Of a stretch of DNA of 64,000 bases, positions 50,525 through 61,545 are shown piece by piece. Below the pieces are notes generated by a model that did not search any database, was not told where the DNA came from, and saw only the letters and a list, made by a program, of their open reading frames with translations. The DNA lies in NCBI GenBank assembly GCA_018127085.1, contig CM030733.1, positions 372,001-436,000 on the forward strand. Reading direction: 5' to 3'. Each line of letters starts with the position of its first letter. Positions within the stretch are counted from its first letter, which is position 1. The stretch is from Pneumocystis sp. 'macacae' (taxonomy: Eukaryota; Ascomycota; Pneumocystomycetes; Pneumocystales; Pneumocystaceae). The translations under genes and the position numbers were made by a program.

Positions 50525-51317
50525 ATGTCTTGGTGGAGTTATTTTACAGGAAAATCATCATCAAAAAGAGATCTTCCAAAAAATGCAATTCTTAATACTA
50601 AAGAAATGATAGCAACTTTGGATAAAAAAGAAAATCATTGGAGAAAACAGGTTCTTGAACAAGATAATATAGGTGCACTTTATTTTTAAACATATATATT
50701 TATATTGTGTAACTTATTTTATTTTTAGCTAAATTAAACGCTGCTAGTAACAAATCAGGTATTCTTCTATTTTATTCATTTTTTATATTTATATTAGAAA
50801 AGCTGCTATGCAAGCACTTAGACGGAAAAAACTCCTTGAAAGCGAAATAAATAAACTCATGGGAATACGAATGAATCTTGAACAAACATTATTTACTCTT
50901 GAAAATGCAAATATAAATTATGAAGTAACAAAAGCAATGAAACAAGGCACAGACGCAATGAAACAAATATCTAAAGGAATGTATGTTCATTATATATATC
51001 TCTTATTTTGTCATTCATCTAATTACAGGACTCCTGACAAAGTAGATTCTATAATGGATGATATAAGGGAACAAATAGACCACCATAATGAGGTAGGCGA
51101 GTTAATTGCTCGACCTATAGGAATATCAGAAACATTTGACGAAAATGAATTAAACGAAGAACTTGAAAGAATACAGCAAGAAGAACTAGATGAAAAAATG
51201 CTTAACGCAGAAAAGCCGCCTATCCAATTACCTAGTTTTAATACAAATAAATACAAATATAATCAAATAGACGATGAAGATGAAATCAAGGCTTTACAAG
51301 AAGAAATGGCGATATAA
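50525..51317 (+). CDS. SNF7: SNF7/Vps32, core ESCRT-III subunit
   Basis: Starts MSWWSYFTGKSS, as Snf7 orthologues do. The following exons carry LDKKENHWRKQV, AKLNAASNKS and AAMQALRRKKLLESEI (helices 1-2), MRMN-type helix 2 (RMNLEQTLFTLENANINYEVTKAM region), then DKVDSIMDDIREQID. The C-terminal acidic tail ends in EIKALQEEMAI, which is a MIM-type motif for Vps4 binding. Three to four short introns; one acceptor seems to be AAG (near 50801). It polymerises on endosomal membranes for vesicle budding into multivesicular bodies. VPS2, another ESCRT-III subunit, is at 57938. Confidence 0.9.
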
Positions 51318-51467
51318 TCTAATATTTTAACATCAGAATCCTTTAAGCTCTAAATTTGTTCGATTCGATATACAATGAATATCAACAAAATATTATATAT
51401 TCTATTGGCTACCATGAAAAACATGCTTTCGTTTTCTAATGTTAATAGTATTAGCGTATTTCTAAAC

Positions 51468-52231
51468 TCATTCTTGATTTCTTTTATTTATAGAATCCTG
51501 ACCCATATAATATCCCGTATAGTCTATATTCTATTAGACAATAAAAAAAGTAGCTAGAAGACCAACAGCCAGCATAATACCAACTCATTAGAAGGTCTTT
51601 CAAAGGTTGGTCGTCTATATATTTATTTAGCAAATGAATATAATTTTATTGATATACTATTAAAGATCTGAAAAGGTAAAGCAATGGAAGCCGAATTCAT
51701 GAGTTCATCTACTAATTTCTTCTGACTGTCTTCTGTCTCTATTTCTTTCTGAATGTCAAATATCCCATCCGAATGAAATTCATTTAGGTTTTCTTTGGCT
51801 ATTGTACTTAAAAATCAAATATTTTAAAATAACCTAATTACATGATTCAATACCAATACAGCTTTGAGAATTCGAATCTGGGATATGTGGGAACTATTTA
51901 ATGTAAGAAAATAAAAAAAAATATATCTTCTACTTGTATTTCTGGATCATCATTATCATTATCTCTAAATAAGATTACTAGTCTTCTTGAATTATAAATG
52001 ATTTTTACATTTGAGAATGATATGTCTAGAGATCCTGTTATTAATTCTAAATTTTAACTTAACTAAAAACCTTATATTCATTAACCGTTGCTTCCCATGC
52101 AGCAATTAGTGTTGAATCATCCCAAATCTGTTCATGAGAAAGCGTCTAAGCCTTAATTAATATCATATCCGTCCGAATTATATATTAGATTTTACTTCAT
52201 CAAAGATACCATCTTCGTCTTTTAGTACCAT
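51468..52231 (-). CDS. smn1: SMN (survival motor neuron) orthologue
   Basis: A gene cut into about seven small exons, so no single frame shows it. Exon 1 starts at 52231 (MVLKDEDGIF). Exon 2 reads LSHEQIWDDSTLIAAWEAT and NEYK, the Gemin2-binding motif of SMN/Smn1. Middle exons are acidic and poorly conserved (DNDNDDPEIQ; NEFHSDGIFDIQ). The last two exons join LLMSWYYAG to YYTGYYMGQDS, forming the YG-box self-association helix; the intron at about 51505-51550 is needed for this. The stop is at 51468. SMN assembles Sm rings on spliceosomal snRNAs, which fits a genome with this many introns. Budding yeast lacks it. Middle junctions are approximate. Confidence 0.8.
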
Positions 52232-52467
52232 TAGATTTTAATTTATTTTTAAAAAAAAAAAAAAATTTCAACGTTTATCAACTATATTTTTTTATCTGAT
52301 AATTTTTAAAAAAAAAAATATCGTCATACAATATAAAAAATTAATATCTTGATTATTCATGATACTCCTATTTATATTTTTTATTACAACTAATAAATAT
52401 TATGTTAATTTATAATGTATATTTCATAATCTATTTATGAAAAATTAAAACATTAATATTCTTTTTA

Positions 52468-52925
52468 ATCAACCAAAGCGACCTTACAGTTCATAGTTAT
52501 ATTAGGCACTATCGAAGCTCTAATAAACACGGCTTTATATATCTTCTAAAAGCCATAAACTATGTTTTTTTAGAGTCAAAAAGTTTGCCAAGAAAAATCC
52601 CTATTTTTAAAGGGACAAGATTCTTCAATATGGTCGCAGATTTCTTGAATATAAAAATAGATATTTGCATTACCCTATGAAGAAACAATTGACACTTTAA
52701 ATGACATAAAAATGCATTTTATTGATAATATGGAAAAGCATGCTATATTCAATATAATTTAACTTAAAATATTTTCTAATTATTTTTTAATCTCTAAAAA
52801 TTCAGTATATACAAAATCCTACTATTTTTCTTTATTGCAGAACCATCCCTTTTATCCAAAGTAAACCATTATTTATAATCGTATTTAATGCATAAATATA
52901 TTTAAGACTTTCAAGATTCATTTTA
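52468..52925 (-). CDS. Unassigned multi-exon gene
   Basis: Several adjacent minus-strand segments look coding: MNLESLKYIYALNTIINN near 52922-52865, IYFYIQEICDHIEESCPF near 52665-52610, and FIRASIVPNITMNCKVALVD with a stop near 52468. They are joined by candidate GT...AG introns, but I could not fix a continuous frame. I do not recognise a family. It lies between SMN (-) and NAA38 (+). It could also be a decayed gene. Confidence 0.35.
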
Positions 52926-52971
52926 TTTCATTTTTTTAAGAATATTTTTTTATTTTTAAAATTATTTTTAT

Positions 52972-53300
52972 ATGAAAGGTAGAAAAATATTAGAATCATG
53001 GCTTTTAAAAACCGTCCGTATCACTCTTTCGGATTTTCGGATTTTTATAGGAAAACTTATTTGTATAGGTAATGCTAAACATTCTCAGAAAGTATACTAC
53101 GACTAAAATCGAGTTTTAGACAATGAAGGTACACTCATTCTTTCAGGTACACAAGAAATTAATAAAGGTAATGAACAAATAAACCATATGATCTATGTAA
53201 ATATATTAGATTAGGCAGACAACGATCAATTGGTTTAGTAGTACTTCCAGGAAAAAGCATTATACAATTTGAGGTTCATACAGAAGAAACAATCATATAA
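52972..53300 (+). CDS. NAA38: Naa38/LSMD1-type Sm-like protein (NatC auxiliary subunit)
   Basis: Three exons. Exon 1 (from 52972) reads ESWLLKTVRITLSDFRIFIG and KLICI, the Sm1 strand pattern. The intron GTAATG...TTTTAG leads to DNEGTLILSGTQEI. The second intron GTAATG...GATTAG leads to GRQRSIGLVVLPGKSIIQFEV, the Sm2 motif with the RQRS-LGLV form typical of LSMD1/Naa38. The stop is at 53300. In the family this Sm-like subunit joins Naa30 and Naa35 in the NatC N-terminal acetyltransferase. A plain Lsm role is the alternative. Confidence 0.82.
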
Positions 53301-53803
53301 CATTTGTATTATAGAATCTTTAATGCTTAACTATTTAATCAATATGATTTTTCAAAAAATTATAGCATTTTAGATGCAAAAAACAGTTTAAAAGAAAATT
53401 TTAAATTTAAAAACAAATTCTTAAAATATTAGTAGCACAAATTATAAATATTAATACCACAAAACAAATATTTGTAAATGTTAAAAATTACCAATTAAAT
53501 TTCATGATATTATATGTATTGATCTACAAAATAAAAGATTTTTATGGCCGTTTAAAAACAAAGTGTATTTTAAAAACGCTAAAATAAGAATTTTGCAAAC
53601 TTAGAAAATTCATTATAACATTTTATTCTCAGAATAAACAATTTGACAAGCGCGAAAATAAAAATATTAGAAATGAAAAAAATTTTAAGCATATGCTACT
53701 TTATAACAATTATATGTTTATAAAACCGCACAAAAAGTAATAGAAAAATGACTAGCTGATATAACAAGATAATGTAAGCTGAACTTAGCCTAATATACAT
53801 TTA
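53301..53803. other. AT-rich spacer
   Basis: Space between the convergent NAA38 and DSK2 genes. No gene recognised. Confidence 0.5.
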
Positions 53804-54991
53804 TTAAACATCACCATCCAACATTGCCTCAATAGCACCCTGCACGGAACCTCCGCTTCGCCCTAATGCTCGAATATTACGATCAAAGTTTGTAAAACCT
53901 AGCTCATTTAACTGTCTCAATTGCTCTTGAAATCGCTCCTCTGGTGGCAATATTTGTTGAGGTTGTGGTGTCATTAAACTAGTGATAAATGACTGAAACA
54001 AAGCAGGGTCAACCCCTGCTGTATTCATATTCTGTTGTTGAGCTCCCATATTAGACAATAACGCCGCCATCGTTGAAAAAGGATTATTAGATGCTACTGG
54101 TCCAAGATTCTGCTGAGGAGGCAGCCTATTATCAGGAAAATTTGAAAGCGGCACTGCAGCATTCATCTGGGTTGGCCCATTTGTCAACGCCGATAATTGC
54201 TGTCCTGACGGTGTTTCTATTCTTGGCTCATTTGATCCTGTAAAAATATTTCCTATACCCATCCCCAAACCACCAAACACCCGTTGCGTGTCTATAATCT
54301 GTCGTATTGTCTCTGGATTCGACATAATACGAATAAAGTCCTCACTCCTCATCATTTCTTGAATTCCCGGAGGAACATTTCTAAGTTGAGGATTGGTATT
54401 AATAATATAATCCATAAGTTGAGAATTTGAAAGCATCTCACGCATAACTTCCTGCATTCCCTGTTGACTCATTATTTGAGAAAGCTGCTCCGGTGTTGGT
54501 GGAAAACTCGTCATTCCACCATCTGGTCCAAAGGTCGACGCAGGCGGAAGCTGCACTTGCCCTGCATATTGGGCACTAATAAGTGCAGAAAAAGGATTAT
54601 TTATGCCTGTTCCTGCAGATATTGTTCTCGGAATCTGCTGAGATGCTTGTGTTGCAGAAGACCCCATATCTTTATCTGATCTCTGTGTTCCCGCACCTCG
54701 AACAAGGTGCACTGTATGTCCATCTGATATCTATAGATACAGTATTAATCACAGCTTTTTAAAAGGAATTTTAGGCCCCTTAAAGCCCTATAAAATACAT
54801 ACCTTGTATGTTTCAATTTTTTCTTCATCTTTTAAAACTCTTCCACTATAAATCAATCGCTGTCGTTCTGGTGTAATATCAGCCTTAGTTGAAATCAACT
54901 GTTTAAATTCTTCGATAGTTGCATCAGTGTCAACTTCAATAGCATATTTTTTATCATTAGAGGCTTTCACATTAACAGTGATCTTCCTCAT
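53804..54991 (-). CDS. DSK2: DSK2/ubiquilin, proteasome shuttle factor
   Basis: Two exons (54803-54991 and 53804-54730; intron 54731-54802). The N-terminus is a ubiquitin-like domain (MRKITVNVKASNDKKYAIEV, ERQRLIYSGRVLKDEEKI, HTVHLV). The middle is Gln/Asn/Pro-rich with STI1-type repeats (QEVMREMLSNSQLMDYIINT, PGIQEMMRSEDFIRIMSNP). The last 40 residues are a UBA domain (RFQEQLRQLNELGFTNFDRN, GGSVQGAIEAML). This is the complete ubiquilin plan. The protein ferries ubiquitylated clients to the proteasome. Confidence 0.95.
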
Positions 54992-55200
54992 TGTATAAAA
55001 TGTTTTTTCTTTAGATTTCTGAAACCGTTCACACGGTAAATGGAGATTTACAGATTTAAAAAAAGGGAAATATTTGAAAAAATATATTTAAAATAAAAAA
55101 GATAAAATGAAAAATATATTTGGTAATAAAAAAGACATCCATTCAAAATAAAAGATAACAACTTCAAAATACATTCATATAATATACTTGAAAACATGAA

Positions 55201-57595
55201 TTATGAAAAAGGAAGAGAATGACAGTTTTCACCAATCTTGTTATTCAAAATTTCAACATTTTCCCACGCAGATTTTATATCATTAATAAAACTGCTATTT
55301 TCAGCACGACTTAAATCACCGAGAATATTTTTTTCATTAATATAAGACTTAGTTGGCGATATAATTTGTTCTTGAAAGACCTTTGTAGAAAAATCTTTGC
55401 TTAAATGTTCTGAATGTGAACTGGCGTTAATTGAAATATTGTTACTTAATTTTTCCCTAGCAGCTTTAAGAGAAATAGTAGGAACTTTGCAAGAAGATAA
55501 AACAGGCACTAAATTAAATTAAAAAGAATATAAAAAATTAAATGAAATACCAGAATCATCTCTCCCAATTGTAATTTTTATAAATGCCCTAACCCATCCT
55601 TTCATATCTTCTAAAGTATCTGTAGAAAAATAATGAACTTTAGGTGATGTAAAAGTGATTCCTTTAGCTGTACCGGGAGCAGGAGGAACAATTTTAAAAC
55701 AAAATTTACCATCTCGATAGAAAAATCGGTTGTTCACTGAAACTACACGATGGGAATTAATATCTATAAGTCCTTTTTCTCCAACATCCTAGTCATATTA
55801 AAAACAATACTAAAAAAAGATCTGATACATTTTCACTATAAAAATAAGAAAGTCTTGTACCTGCTAAACAAAAGAACCGAAGCTTCCATTGTCCATATCT
55901 ATCTGTTTTTTTACGCATCCAACCATAATAGTCCGCTTCTTTTATAGCATCTTGAACCGAAATATTTCTAATTCCTTCTTTTATACCAGTTGGTAATTTT
56001 TGGTGTCTTTTCAATAGAGATTTTTTGCTAATAGATAACTTACTTTGTTTTTTCAAAGGCACTTTCAAAGACATTTTTAAAGGATCCTTTTCTACTTTAA
56101 ATGTTTCACTAGATTCTGTATTGAGTGAGTGTATTTCTTTTAATGTAGTAAGAGTATTCGTCTGCTTATAATCTCCATAAGGACATGCCTTCAATGCATC
56201 CTGATTAATACGTTTAGAAAGGCGAGATGTTTTTTTATAATCAACCATTTTATCATTATCTGGTAAATAATCAACTATAGCATATGATTTAGGCTTCTTT
56301 CTGCATCCACGAACTAATTTATTGGTAGCTTTCCATGTATTCTTACTATTAACGCTGATATCTGAGTCTCTAGAACACGATTTTAAAGATATAGAACGGT
56401 CGGGACCATTTGAACAATCTATTTTATCTTTACATGAAATAGAAACTGAATTCTCTAAAGAAGATCTAGAAACAACAGTACTAAATCTATCTGTTTGAAC
56501 ATCATTAAAAGAAGTCCTACGAATTTGATCAGATGGTATATCTTTTTTATGCAACAAAGAACTTTCATATGATTTACGATTAAGTGAAATTTGATCAATC
56601 TAAAATTAATCAGAAATAAACATATTAAGGGAATAATATATCGCAAATCATACACTACGAAGAGACTGAGTATATTCCGGCTTTTCTAGCTGAAAACTTT
56701 TAGTAAACGTCATAGATTGAGAAGAACGTGAAAGATTTTTAGACTAATTTATAATAAACCTATAAGTATAAAAGATAAATCTTCTATAAAGCTTACCTCT
56801 CTAGGATTTTCCATCTTATTAGATAACGAATTGCGAAGTAATTTAATTTCACGTTCAATTTCAAATCTTTTTCCAAAACTGAGAATACCCAACTCCTTTA
56901 AGTGGATATAATTCATTTGAATCAATATATCACCCGTTATTTCATGCACTAAAATAATTGAGAAACAAAAATATAAAAAGCGTAATATACTAATAAACTT
57001 GCTCGCAACTGAACCAAATCCTTTAGATTCAATCCATGCAGCTACATCTTGCGGGGTCCAAGACAAAACACTCAGACTAGAATCCTCAAGACTCATATTT
57101 CTGAATCCATTGTGATCAATATAAGTTAACAAATCATCAATATTTGAAGTATTATTTTTTATGGTATCATTCTCTTTAATTGTCTTCTCGTAATTCTTTA
57201 TCGAAACATGTTGTGTAGAAAGGATCTTAACTAGTTCCTGGTACGATATTGTATATATGACGGGAAACAGGCCTCTCTGCCCCTCCATATTCTGGCCCTA
57301 TTACAAAATTAAGAACAGTCCATTTACAATTTCAAATTCCAAAATCGACTAAAATTGTGTCTGCAAATCATTCAAACATATCTACACTAGACACACAGAG
57401 TGTTTTACACAAAAATTTCATTAAATAGCTCGAAATTTTCCTTGTTTAATGCCAACGTACCTCCCACCAGCCATCATTATATCCTTCGTCATTTTTCAAA
57501 ACCAAAATCTGCTCCCCTCGTTTCAATGGTAAATCCTCAGGATTTGAAGCATTAAAATCATGCAGTGCAAACACTATATTTTCAAATGACTTCAT
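55201..57595 (-). CDS. Boi1/Boi2/Pob1-type SH3-SAM-PH polarity scaffold
   Basis: Start at 57595. Exon 1 encodes an SH3 domain first half (ENIVFALHDFNASNPEDLPL, GEQILVLKNDEGYNDGWWE). A long intron (about 57290-57455) follows, then GQNMEGQRGLFPVIYT closes the SH3. A SAM domain follows (LSWTPQDVAAWIESKGFG, ITGDILIQMNYIHLKELGI, FGKRFEIEREI). After a basic, Ser-rich linker comes a PH domain (ADYYGWMRKKTDRYGQWKLR, FFCLAGTRLSYFY; later FCFKIVPPAPGTAKGITF and DTLEDMKGWVRAFIK). The tail ends at 55201. The SH3-SAM-PH order matches Boi/Pob1 proteins, which link Cdc42, formins and exocytosis at growth sites. Several internal junctions are approximate. Confidence 0.85.
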
Positions 57596-57937
57596 GTTTT
57601 CTACTCAACAAATTTATTATTTTTTTTTCATTCAGCGTTGTCTGTACATCAATTTTTCTCGTTTTTTCAAGCCAGCCACTTTACCTCCTCCTTTTATCTC
57701 TCAAAAATGTTAGTTATCTTCTGAAGTAAACTTTACTATAGAAATACTCAAATTAGAATTCTCAGTTCTTAAAATAATTTAATGATGTCAGCAGTTGTAA
57801 ATCACGATTACAGTGACAGCTTTTGAATATACACACTTAACGATAAGAATTTAGAGATAAAGAAAGGTATAATTTATAATTAACTATATATTTATAAGAA
57901 TTACGAAGATATATTAGTTTCTATAAAGTGATTAGAA

Positions 57938-58734
57938 ATGAATATCCTTGAATGGGTTTTTGGGCAGAGAAAAACACCTCAAAAGCGGTTGCGGTATGTT
58001 AATTTAAATAAACAACTACTTTAATCGATTTAGGGAGCATCAGCGCTCATTAGAGAGGGCACAAAGAGAAATAGAACGTGAACAAGCAAAACTTGATGCA
58101 CAGGAAAAGCGGTTGATTGTGGATATTCGGAAAAGTGCAACAGCAGGGCAAATAGAAACGGCAAAAGTTAGAGCAAAAGATCTTGTACGAACACGTAAAC
58201 AAATTAGCAGATTTATACAAATAAAAACACAATTACAAGCAATTGCATTAAGGATTCAGGTAAAGAGAATGATTTTTTTTTGTAAAAAAATTATTAAGAG
58301 AATAGACAGTGCAAACTCACGAACAAATTACACAAAATATGAGGAAAGCGGCAAGAGTAATATTTTTTGATAAAATACATAAAATGTTGCTGATTTACTA
58401 GCTTTTGGGTTGTATAAACCAAGCAACTTGTCTTCCGGCATTAATGAAAATTACCCATGATTTTGAAAAAGAAAGTGATATAATGGAGCAACGAGAAGAA
58501 ATGATGGATGAAGCGATTGACAATATTATGTGTGATGATGAAATGGAGAACGATATAATAGTCAATCAAGTGTTGGATGAGATTGGTATTGATCTTCGAC
58601 AAAATTTTGATAGTATTCCTTCTATTATACATACTGTTAATAAAGAGTCTCAAAAAATAATACAGCCAATAGCAGAATCAAAGAGCAAGTATTACGATGA
58701 TTTTGGAGAACGATTAAAAAATCTTAAGAGATAG
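57938..58734 (+). CDS. VPS2: VPS2/Did4, ESCRT-III subunit (CHMP2 type)
   Basis: Starts MNILEWVFGQRKTPQKRLR, joined through a 45-base intron to EHQRSLERAQREIEREQAKL and LIVDIRKSATAGQIETAKV. RAKDLVRTRKQISRFIQIKT follows, all matching the CHMP2/Vps2 core helices. Further exons carry TVQTHEQITQNMRKAAR, LPALMKITHDFEKESDIM and MMDEAIDNIM, then VNQVLDEIGIDLRQNF and a C-terminal end ERLKNLKR like a MIM1 motif. It acts with Vps24 to cap Snf7 polymers and recruit Vps4. Divergent from the Boi-type gene; 342 bases between starts. Confidence 0.9.
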
Positions 58735-59103
58735 GGTATTAAGAATCCAGTAACAGTTTTTAACAAAAAATCTGAATAAAAATAAAAAACAAAGGAATAA
58801 TGCCTAATTCACGGGAAAAGTAAATTGTAAAGCATATTGAAGCATTAAAGAACAAAAAAAAATCAAGCACTAAATGCTTCTTTTAGTAACCTTTTAATAA
58901 CTACATTGTAGTTATTATACAACTATATTTAAATAGACGCTAATAACACGTGTTAATGTTAATATATTTTCAATTGTTGAAAATACATTTTATATATTTT
59001 ATTTTCGATCTATTTAACTTCAAAATTATCGTACAGTGAAAATACATATTAAAAACAGTTAAGATAATTTAAAAGATTTAGAAAGTCTTTAGGACTGCAA
59101 AGG
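58735..59103. other. Spacer between VPS2 and ATP15
   Basis: AT-rich DNA without a recognised gene. Contains a short palindrome around 58900-58925 (TACATTGTAGTTATTATACAAC). Confidence 0.4.
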
Positions 59104-59383
59104 ATGGCGTTTTGGTGGTACGTATTTACCTATCATTATTCTAAGTGATTTTTTTAATATATTTTCAAGGAAAAATATTTTTACGTAAGTTTTACCAGAC
59201 ATTATTTATCTCAAAAAATTAATATATAGATATAACCGATATGCTTCTATTTGTGCAAATGTAGTGAGGAAATGTCTTAAAGAAGAGAAACGGTTTGATG
59301 CAGAAAAGCGAGAAAATGTTTTTTTAAAAGTTTCAAGCTGGGTAAATGGGAAACAAGGAGAATCAAAAACATTAGTAAAATAA
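59104..59383 (+). CDS. ATP15: Mitochondrial F1 ATP synthase epsilon subunit
   Basis: Three tiny exons. Exon 1 (59104-59117) gives MAFWW. Exon 2 gives KNIFT. The third exon, after ATATAG, reads YNRYASICANVVRKCLKEE and ends LVK at 59383. The M-x-x-W-(R/K)-x-x-(I/L)-x-Y-x-x-Y-x-x-(V/I)-A pattern and about 60-residue length fit Atp15, the small central-stalk subunit of F1. INH1, which regulates the same enzyme, is about 2 kb away. The intron phases agree. Confidence 0.82.
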
Positions 59384-59405
59384 ACGTTTACTATTAAATG
59401 AAGCC

Positions 59406-59419
59406 GGGGGGAGGGGGGG
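59406..59419. repeat. G6-A-G7 tract
   Basis: GGGGGGAGGGGGGG on the + strand directly downstream of ATP15. It resembles the GGGA-G10 tract in Msg gene 3. These are conspicuous in AT-rich surroundings. Confidence 0.8.
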
Positions 59420-59560
59420 ACAGAAGCAAGTGGCTAAAGACACGGTTAAGAATGAACTGTTAGGAATAAATAGCATGATAAATGTTTTTAAAATAGATTT
59501 ACCCAGCACAAAATTTATACAGAACATTTACATACAAAGAAATCATTAATAAATAAAATA

Positions 59561-60210
59561 TTAATTTTTTAATTTTCCAATAGACCATCCCCGCTGATTC
59601 AATATTCTGACCAATGGTGGTGTGAATGCTGCAGTCAAAGGGACACGGACAAGAATTAGCAACTTATGAATACCATATGCAATAGCAATTTCTGTCCAAA
59701 TACTTGATGGTTCACTCTCTATGTTATCCTTATTTTCAGACAAAGAAGCTATACTACGTTTAGGTCGCCAGCCTGTACGATTCTTGATTTCTAAAAGAAC
59801 TTTTTCATAAAATTGAATTGCCGTAGAACCCAAGGATTTTACTAATACCCATGAAAGAGTAAAATCAATTACAGATATTCCAAGATAAACTGATGCAGCA
59901 GCAGCACCTATTTTCATATATTATGTTTTCCACTTGAGATATCATCAGACGCACCATAGCGCTTCATCAAATACTTTAATCTCCCTGAAAAAGATAACGT
60001 TCGGTCTAAATGGGTTTTTACAGTGTTTGCATCGCTTTTAATTGTATTACGTTCTAAATAAGATTTCCAAAATGACCGCGTAGTTAGCGTTTGTATGTTT
60101 CTTAGCATATTTGAGTAGAAAAACGCAGGATTTTTAACACGTTGATTCAACAAATAAAATGTACGTAAAGATCTGCAGCATTCGGAATAAAAAACACTCC
60201 GAATAACCAT
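59561..60210 (-). CDS. FAM210/DUF1279-family mitochondrial membrane protein
   Basis: Two exons: 59955-60210 and 59561-59907, with a 47-base intron (GTGCGT donor). The join makes LKYLMKRYGAAAASVYLGIS, the hallmark of the DUF1279 domain (L-K-x-L-x-K-x-Y-G...Y-x-x-x-S-x-x-D). Next come VIDFTLSWVLVKSLG and, near the C-terminus, a second helix (ELAIAYGIHKLLILVRVPLT-like) with FTPPLVRILNQRGW. Total about 200 residues. The N-terminus is Arg/Ser-rich without acids, as for mitochondrial import. Proteins of this family affect mitochondrial translation and membranes. The first ATG at 60210 overlaps the stop of the upstream open frame; the in-frame ATG (MLRNIQTL) at about 60108 is an alternative start. 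Confidence 0.82.
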
Positions 60211-60600
60211 TATTTTGTCTTTTTACTGTCTTCTTTTAAATATACACCTAACAAAAGTGGATCGACGAAATCGTCTGATAGAAACGCCTTTTTTAAGGTA
60301 ATATGTTTATGTAATAAATATATCTTGTTTTCAAAAAATAAAGCAAAACAGACTACATCTTATTCACAAAACATGCATCTTAGCAAAAATCGCACATCGG
60401 TGTCTTTTCCAGCCATAAACTATACAATATGCAAATTTACAGCACAATCTCCTATTCTTTCTCTGAACAGAGTACACTGCAGCATATGCTTTAGCGACTC
60501 TGTAGACTGTTCTGTTGCTAGTGCTCCATATATGTCCAGCAAAGACTTTTTCTCCTGATCCGCATGTCCAAGATGTAGAAAAGGAAGAAAGTCCACCGAT
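60210..60600 (-). CDS. Unassigned small multi-exon gene
   Basis: A minus-strand frame near 60580-60440 reads EKKSLLDIYGALATEQSTES, LKHMLQCTLFRERIGD. A candidate intron leads to TDVRFLLRCMF near 60400-60370. A longer intron with a CAG acceptor leads to DDFVDPLLLGVYLKEDSKK and TK-stop at 60210-60212. The phases can be made to agree, but the start codon is not settled. I do not recognise the family. Its TAA overlaps the ATG of the FAM210-type gene (TAATG). Confidence 0.4.
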
Positions 60601-60632
60601 ATCTTTATTTACACTGAAAATACTGTTTTCAC

Positions 60633-60961
60633 TCAAATAACAACGACAGATGCCGACTGAGGGGAAAGCTCTTCATCGTTCTCCGCAAACTTATCCTGAA
60701 CTCATGTTAGACCCATCAATTGCACTCTGAAATCAACCTGGTCATAAATCACACGGACCATTAGTGAACAACTTGGACAATATGCAATCTCCTCGCCCTC
60801 CCTCAGATCATCCTTAAAAGCATCAGAAACAAGCGAAAAACTGTCTCAACGCTTACAAGTGATATTTCAAATCGATCACCGCAGGGACACGGATAATGGT
60901 AAATCTGAAGCTCTGCATCAAATGTAAAGTCCTCGATCTCGATTTCATCGTAGAAACTCAT
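60633..60961 (-). CDS. DPH3: DPH3/Kti11, diphthamide biosynthesis zinc protein
   Basis: Three exons: 60857-60961, 60738-60812 and 60633-60695. Introns are 60813-60856 and 60696-60737. The sum is 81 codons (80 residues). Exon 1 reads [19 protein letters not shown] and YPCPCGDRF. Exon 2 reads [20 protein letters not shown] and VIYDQ. Exon 3 reads [20 protein letters not shown]. The C-x-C and C-x-x-C pairs bind one metal. The protein is the electron donor in the first step of diphthamide formation on eEF2 and is needed for Elongator-dependent tRNA modification. Without the second intron the frame would stop early at 60702. Confidence 0.92.
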
Positions 60962-61545
60962 GCTTAAGAACGCCCAAACACTGCTTTTTCAGCTGAAATC
61001 AGCAGCAAACACAGTCTCTGCAAATAACAAGTATTTGACGTTGTGCACACTCGACAGCGTCGATAACAGCGGTTAATATAAAACACATAAAATACATAAA
61101 GCTCTATCAACAGCCCGCTAACGCTGCACAATATGCAAAGACACATCCCCACAAGGCCAGCAAAAACACTAAGACACCCTGTATATAAACACAGCCATGC
61201 AAACAGCCATATCGAGATAGTTATACAGTGCTATATACACCTTTTAGCATTATACAAGGACACTGTATACACATAGACATAGACACATGCAAGAATAATC
61301 AAGTGCTGCCCACAGACGCACTGCAAAGACACCTGTGGCGTCCTATAAAACATCTGCACCGTAAGCACCAAAGACGTCTTGCAGAAAAATACACAAAGAC
61401 ACAAATATACAGGCTTCCCTTTGTATAAACACGCTGAAGCAGTGCAGACTATGCAAAACAACTGCACAGACCCGAACTACACCCGACATCCTCCCAACTG
61501 CTATCCCCCGCCACAGAGACCCCCCAAAGCCCTCTGCACAGCTCC
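60962..61545. other. A/C-rich spacer of intermediate GC
   Basis: The + strand is rich in A and C and poor in G and T (for example CACAAAGACACAAATATACA near 61385). No family is recognised in any frame. It lies upstream of DPH3 and downstream of INH1, and may hold the DPH3 promoter. Confidence 0.5.

Noticed and set aside
51375..51557. Small + strand frame after SNF7
   Set aside because: It overlaps the last SMN exons in antisense and has no motif.
60702..60704. Stop giving a 71-residue DPH3
   Set aside because: A 42-base intron before it leads to [10 protein letters not shown] and a C-terminus typical of the family, so the stop is intronic.
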